A stretch of 50,702 nucleotides of DNA from Planctomycetota bacterium (GTDB lineage: Bacteria > Planctomycetota > JACOTG01): the NCBI GenBank assembly GCA_016178505.1, contig JACOTG010000010.1:1-50702 (forward strand), in the 5' to 3' direction. A program made the position numbers and the translations under genes. The notes below the pieces were generated by a model. It saw nothing but the letters and a program-made list of their open reading frames with translations, had not been told where the DNA came from and searched no databases. Positions 48,364 through 50,702 of the stretch are shown one piece after another. Positions within the stretch are counted from its first letter, which is position 1. Each line of letters begins with the position of its first letter.

Positions 48364-50702
48364 CGCGTGGCGCGACGCCAACGAACGCGCGAGCCAAGCG
48401 CCTGCAACAGCCGATCGAGGATCCCGAGGAGGATCAGCGCTCCGGCCGCGCATCCGAGGATCCGAAGCACGCGCGTGCCAGTGCCGTTCTCTTCGCGCAC
48501 ACGAACGCGAAGCACGGCGTCGCCGCCGAGCTTCTTCAGCGTGACGACGGAGCCCATTTCCGGGAGACGGATGGCGAGCGGCAACAGCCCCGCTTCGAAC
48601 CCGGCGAGTCGCCACTGACCGGCTCGAATCTCGCCCGTCGTTCTGCCAACGTCCTCTGCGACGGCGTGCTTCAGCCGGTAACGTCCCGTGGGCGACGTCG
48701 GAGACGGTGAAGTTGCCGCGGCGAATTCGTCGGGAACCACGAGGTTGTTCAACTCCGGAATCGCGTCGCTTCTGCTTCCGTCTCGAGTGACGGCGTCGAC
48801 GACTTTCTTGTCGGCATCGAACCGATCGACCAGGGCCCGGTTCTTTTTGCGCTCGTCGTTCTCCGCGTCCGATTTCGCCGCGACGTCATCGAGCTTTTTC
48901 TCCGCCTTGCCGAGGAGAAAGTCCACAGAGCCGTCTGGAGTCTGCCGGGCGACGTCCTTCGCAAAGTCGAGTTCGTCGCCGCCGAGACGCTTGGCGAGAT
49001 CCTCGGTGACGACGGACTTTCCGGCGATCGACTGTCTCGGCTCCTTTGCGTTTTCGGCGCGTTGCACTGGCGCTGTTTGTTTCCTCGCCTCCTCGGCGAG
49101 GCGAAGAACGCGAACCTCGTTCGACGCGACTTGCGACTGGGCCACCTGAGCCTTCTTGCCACCACCACCGGCCATGCGCCGGACCTCGGACTCGGCGAGC
49201 TGTTGCGCCGCCTCGGCTTCCTTGACGGCGGTCTCGACCTGGCTCTGGTTGAGGGCGAAGTTCTCGAGCGCCACTTCCCGTTCCTTTTCGCCGCCGCGCG
49301 CGATCACGGTTTGGAGGCGCTGTCGCTCGCCGAGCAACGTCTCCAGGGTGTCCGCTGCGGCGATGGCGGCGACGATCTCCTCGAGGTTCCCGTCGACGTC
49401 GAGCGTGGAGCCCCGCGGGCCGATGACCTTCACGTGAGTTGCCGAAACCGGAATGTCGCGCGGCCTCGGGAATGCGATCGCGAAGTCCCGCGTCTCGCTC
49501 GTCGACATCGAGATCACGACCTCCGCGGTCGTCGCCACCTCACCGGGGGATGATTGGCGAAGCGGCAGGAGGATCGATTCGCCCCCGGTCTTCTCGGTCC
49601 GTCGCACCGCCTTGACCGGACGGCCGCCCACGAACGCCGACAAGAGCCGCGAGCCATCCGGTAGGGTCAGCTCGAGATACTGGCGCGTGCGATTCTGAAG
49701 TCGGAACGAGGCTCGCTCGCGGATTTCGGAACCCGGCAGCACGAGCACCGTGAGCGAGTAGTCGTCGATGATCGCGTCGAGGAGTTTCTCCTCGGCGTGC
49801 CTGACGACGCGAAAGCGAAGCGACCCGTCGTCCGCGCGAACGCGATACGCGCGCTCCGCCCCGGAGAGGTCGACTTGCCACCGACTCGAGACTTCGGCCA
49901 CGGGCATCTCCTCGACGCTTCGCGACTCGTCGATGAGCAGCTCGCCGGCGCTTCCGCCGTGTGTCCCCGGCATGAACCCACGGAAGATCACGACGAATCG
50001 CGCGACGACTTCCGCGCCTTCGGTCTCGGCTCGAAGGGGCGCCGACGGCGAGTCCGCCTCGCGAGCTTCTTCCAGGAAAGCCGAAACGGCGATGCGCCCG
50101 AGACGCGGCGCCTGAAGCACGACGTGATACCGGCGTTTTCCGTCGATCTCCCCACCGACGTCGACGCGACGAAGCCCCGCGGCCGTGATCTCCGGTTGTG
50201 GCCCCGAAAGCGCTGGCAACTGAAACGTCACCTCCGACACGGGAGCGCCGGTAGCGTCGTATCGCAGCTCGATTCGAGAAAACGTGCGGTGAGGCTCGAC
50301 CGTCACCAGGGTCAACGTTTCCACCGTCAGTCTCGCGACGGCTCGATCGACGACGAGGCTCGCCTCGGCTCCGGCGGCCGATTCGAATCGGAAGCCGAGT
50401 CGCGGCTCCAGTCCGGGACCGGGCGCAGGCTCGGCAAGTTCGGCGATCGGCACCGCCGTGACGCCCGTCGCCGCCTCAAGGCGAGTGGCTAGGCCCTCTC
50501 CCGCGTCGATGCGAATCGTCCCGCGCAGCGAGCGCGATTCCACGACCGCGAGCGGACGCACGATGAGCGACTCGGGCAGCGCGCCCGCGTCGGCCGTCCA
50601 CACGGCGGCGATGCGGGCGCCGGGCGGAAGACGCTTCTGGAAGCGAAGCACGAGCGTGGGAGAAGCGATGTCGCCTCCCGCGATCCAATCGACGAGATCC
50701 GG
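48357..50702 (-). CDS. large beta-rich, coiled-coil membrane protein (partial)
   Basis: The reading frame stays open to the window edge, so the true start lies beyond it. About 781 residues are visible. The N-terminal 400 residues are beta-rich (LTVETLTLVTVEPHRTFSRIELRYD, VTFQLPALSG, KLLDAIIDDYSLTVLVLPGSEIRERASF). A coiled-coil-type stretch follows (about 425-555; LETLLGERQRLQTVIARGGEKEREVAL, VKEAEAAQQLAESEVRRMAGG). A final beta domain leads to one C-terminal membrane helix (ILGCAAGALILLGILDRLL) and a basic tail. I do not recognise a family. The layout suggests an inner-membrane-anchored protein with a long extracytoplasmic part. Confidence 0.7.
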   Translation of the reverse strand, partial: PDLVDWIAGGDIASPTLVLRFQKRLPPGARIAAVWTADAGALPESLIVRPLAVVESRSLRGTIRIDAGEGLATRLEAATGVTAVPIAELAEPAPGPGLEPRLGFRFESAAGAEASLVVDRAVARLTVETLTLVTVEPHRTFSRIELRYDATGAPVSEVTFQLPALSGPQPEITAAGLRRVDVGGEIDGKRRYHVVLQAPRLGRIAVSAFLEEAREADSPSAPLRAETEGAEVVARFVVIFRGFMPGTHGGSAGELLIDESRSVEEMPVAEVSSRWQVDLSGAERAYRVRADDGSLRFRVVRHAEEKLLDAIIDDYSLTVLVLPGSEIRERASFRLQNRTRQYLELTLPDGSRLLSAFVGGRPVKAVRRTEKTGGESILLPLRQSSPGEVATTAEVVISMSTSETRDFAIAFPRPRDIPVSATHVKVIGPRGSTLDVDGNLEEIVAAIAAADTLETLLGERQRLQTVIARGGEKEREVALENFALNQSQVETAVKEAEAAQQLAESEVRRMAGGGGKKAQVAQSQVASNEVRVLRLAEEARKQTAPVQRAENAKEPRQSIAGKSVVTEDLAKRLGGDELDFAKDVARQTPDGSVDFLLGKAEKKLDDVAAKSDAENDERKKNRALVDRFDADKKVVDAVTRDGSRSDAIPELNNLVVPDEFAAATSPSPTSPTGRYRLKHAVAEDVGRTTGEIRAGQWRLAGFEAGLLPLAIRLPEMGSVVTLKKLGGDAVLRVRVREENGTGTRVLRILGCAAGALILLGILDRLLQALGSRVRWRRATRA

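Overview
The window is a gene-dense, high-GC (roughly two thirds G+C) stretch of chromosome from a Gram-negative-type bacterium. An outer membrane with lipid A is implied by lpxA, an LptE-like lipoprotein, a BamD-like TPR lipoprotein, an MsbA-type ABC exporter and an AsmA-like giant. The mix of a PD40-repeat secreted protein with an unusual Cys-containing tail, many lipoproteins of unknown function, a GldF/GldG/DUF4340 ABC cluster and a c-di-AMP cyclase beside outer-membrane genes suggests Planctomycetota or another deep-branching Gram-negative lineage (for example Myxococcota-like). This is an inference; no rRNA is present to settle it. No insertion sequences, phage genes, CRISPR arrays or transcription factors were recognised, and no gap without a gene exceeds 300 bases.

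Layout. 0.2-4.1 kb (minus): a HupE/UreJ-type membrane protein, a membrane-anchored cupredoxin/carboxypeptidase-regulatory-like protein and a PD40 beta-propeller exported protein. 4.2-5.9 kb (minus): tRNA-Phe(GAA), ribF and def. 6.1-7.7 kb (plus): a TPR protein coupled to rpsT. 7.7-14.7 kb (minus): tRNA-Gly(CCC), an FmdB-type zinc ribbon, a dGTPase, rnc, mfd and a SurA-like chaperone. 14.8-15.9 kb (plus): a polytopic membrane protein. 15.9-18.9 kb (minus): a GT4 glycosyltransferase overlapping an MsbA-like exporter. 19.1-21.7 kb (plus): two lipoproteins, one a PHP-domain protein. 21.7-24.9 kb (minus): ispD, ispF, a glycosyltransferase and a LicC-like nucleotidylyltransferase. 24.9-25.5 kb (plus): ruvC. 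25.5-26.6 kb (minus): a BsuPI-domain exported protein. 26.8-29.0 kb (plus): an HhH protein, nadC and birA. 29.1-35.7 kb (plus): a seven-gene run, bamD-like, lptE, folP, cdaA, cdaR, glmM and tsaB, with every junction overlapping and a good promoter in front. 35.8-37.0 kb: alr. 37.0-38.0 kb (minus): an exported unknown. 38.2-42.4 kb (plus): a nucleotidyltransferase-fold protein and the AsmA-like protein. 42.4-47.3 kb (minus): ABC ATPase, permease, GldG-like and DUF4340 proteins with a near-consensus promoter. 47.5-48.4 kb (plus): lpxA. 48.4-50.7 kb (minus): a large beta-rich, coiled-coil membrane protein running off the right edge.

How it works together. Much of the window serves the cell envelope: isoprenoid precursors (ispD, ispF), UDP-GlcNAc supply (glmM) with its c-di-AMP regulator pair, D-alanine (alr), lipid A (lpxA), LPS transport (lptE, MsbA-like), outer-membrane assembly (BamD-like, SurA-like, AsmA-like) and surface glycosylation. 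The rest is housekeeping: S20, RNase III, Mfd, RuvC, TsaB, Def, RibF, NadC and BirA. Ten gene junctions use a 4-base ATGA or GTGA overlap, and seven convergent pairs end within about 31 bases of each other or overlap. The observations most worth checking are a 20-bp stem-loop in the predicted rnc leader that looks like an RNase III autoregulation substrate, the outer-membrane/c-di-AMP operon, and a DUF4340 protein carrying an extra C-terminal domain.
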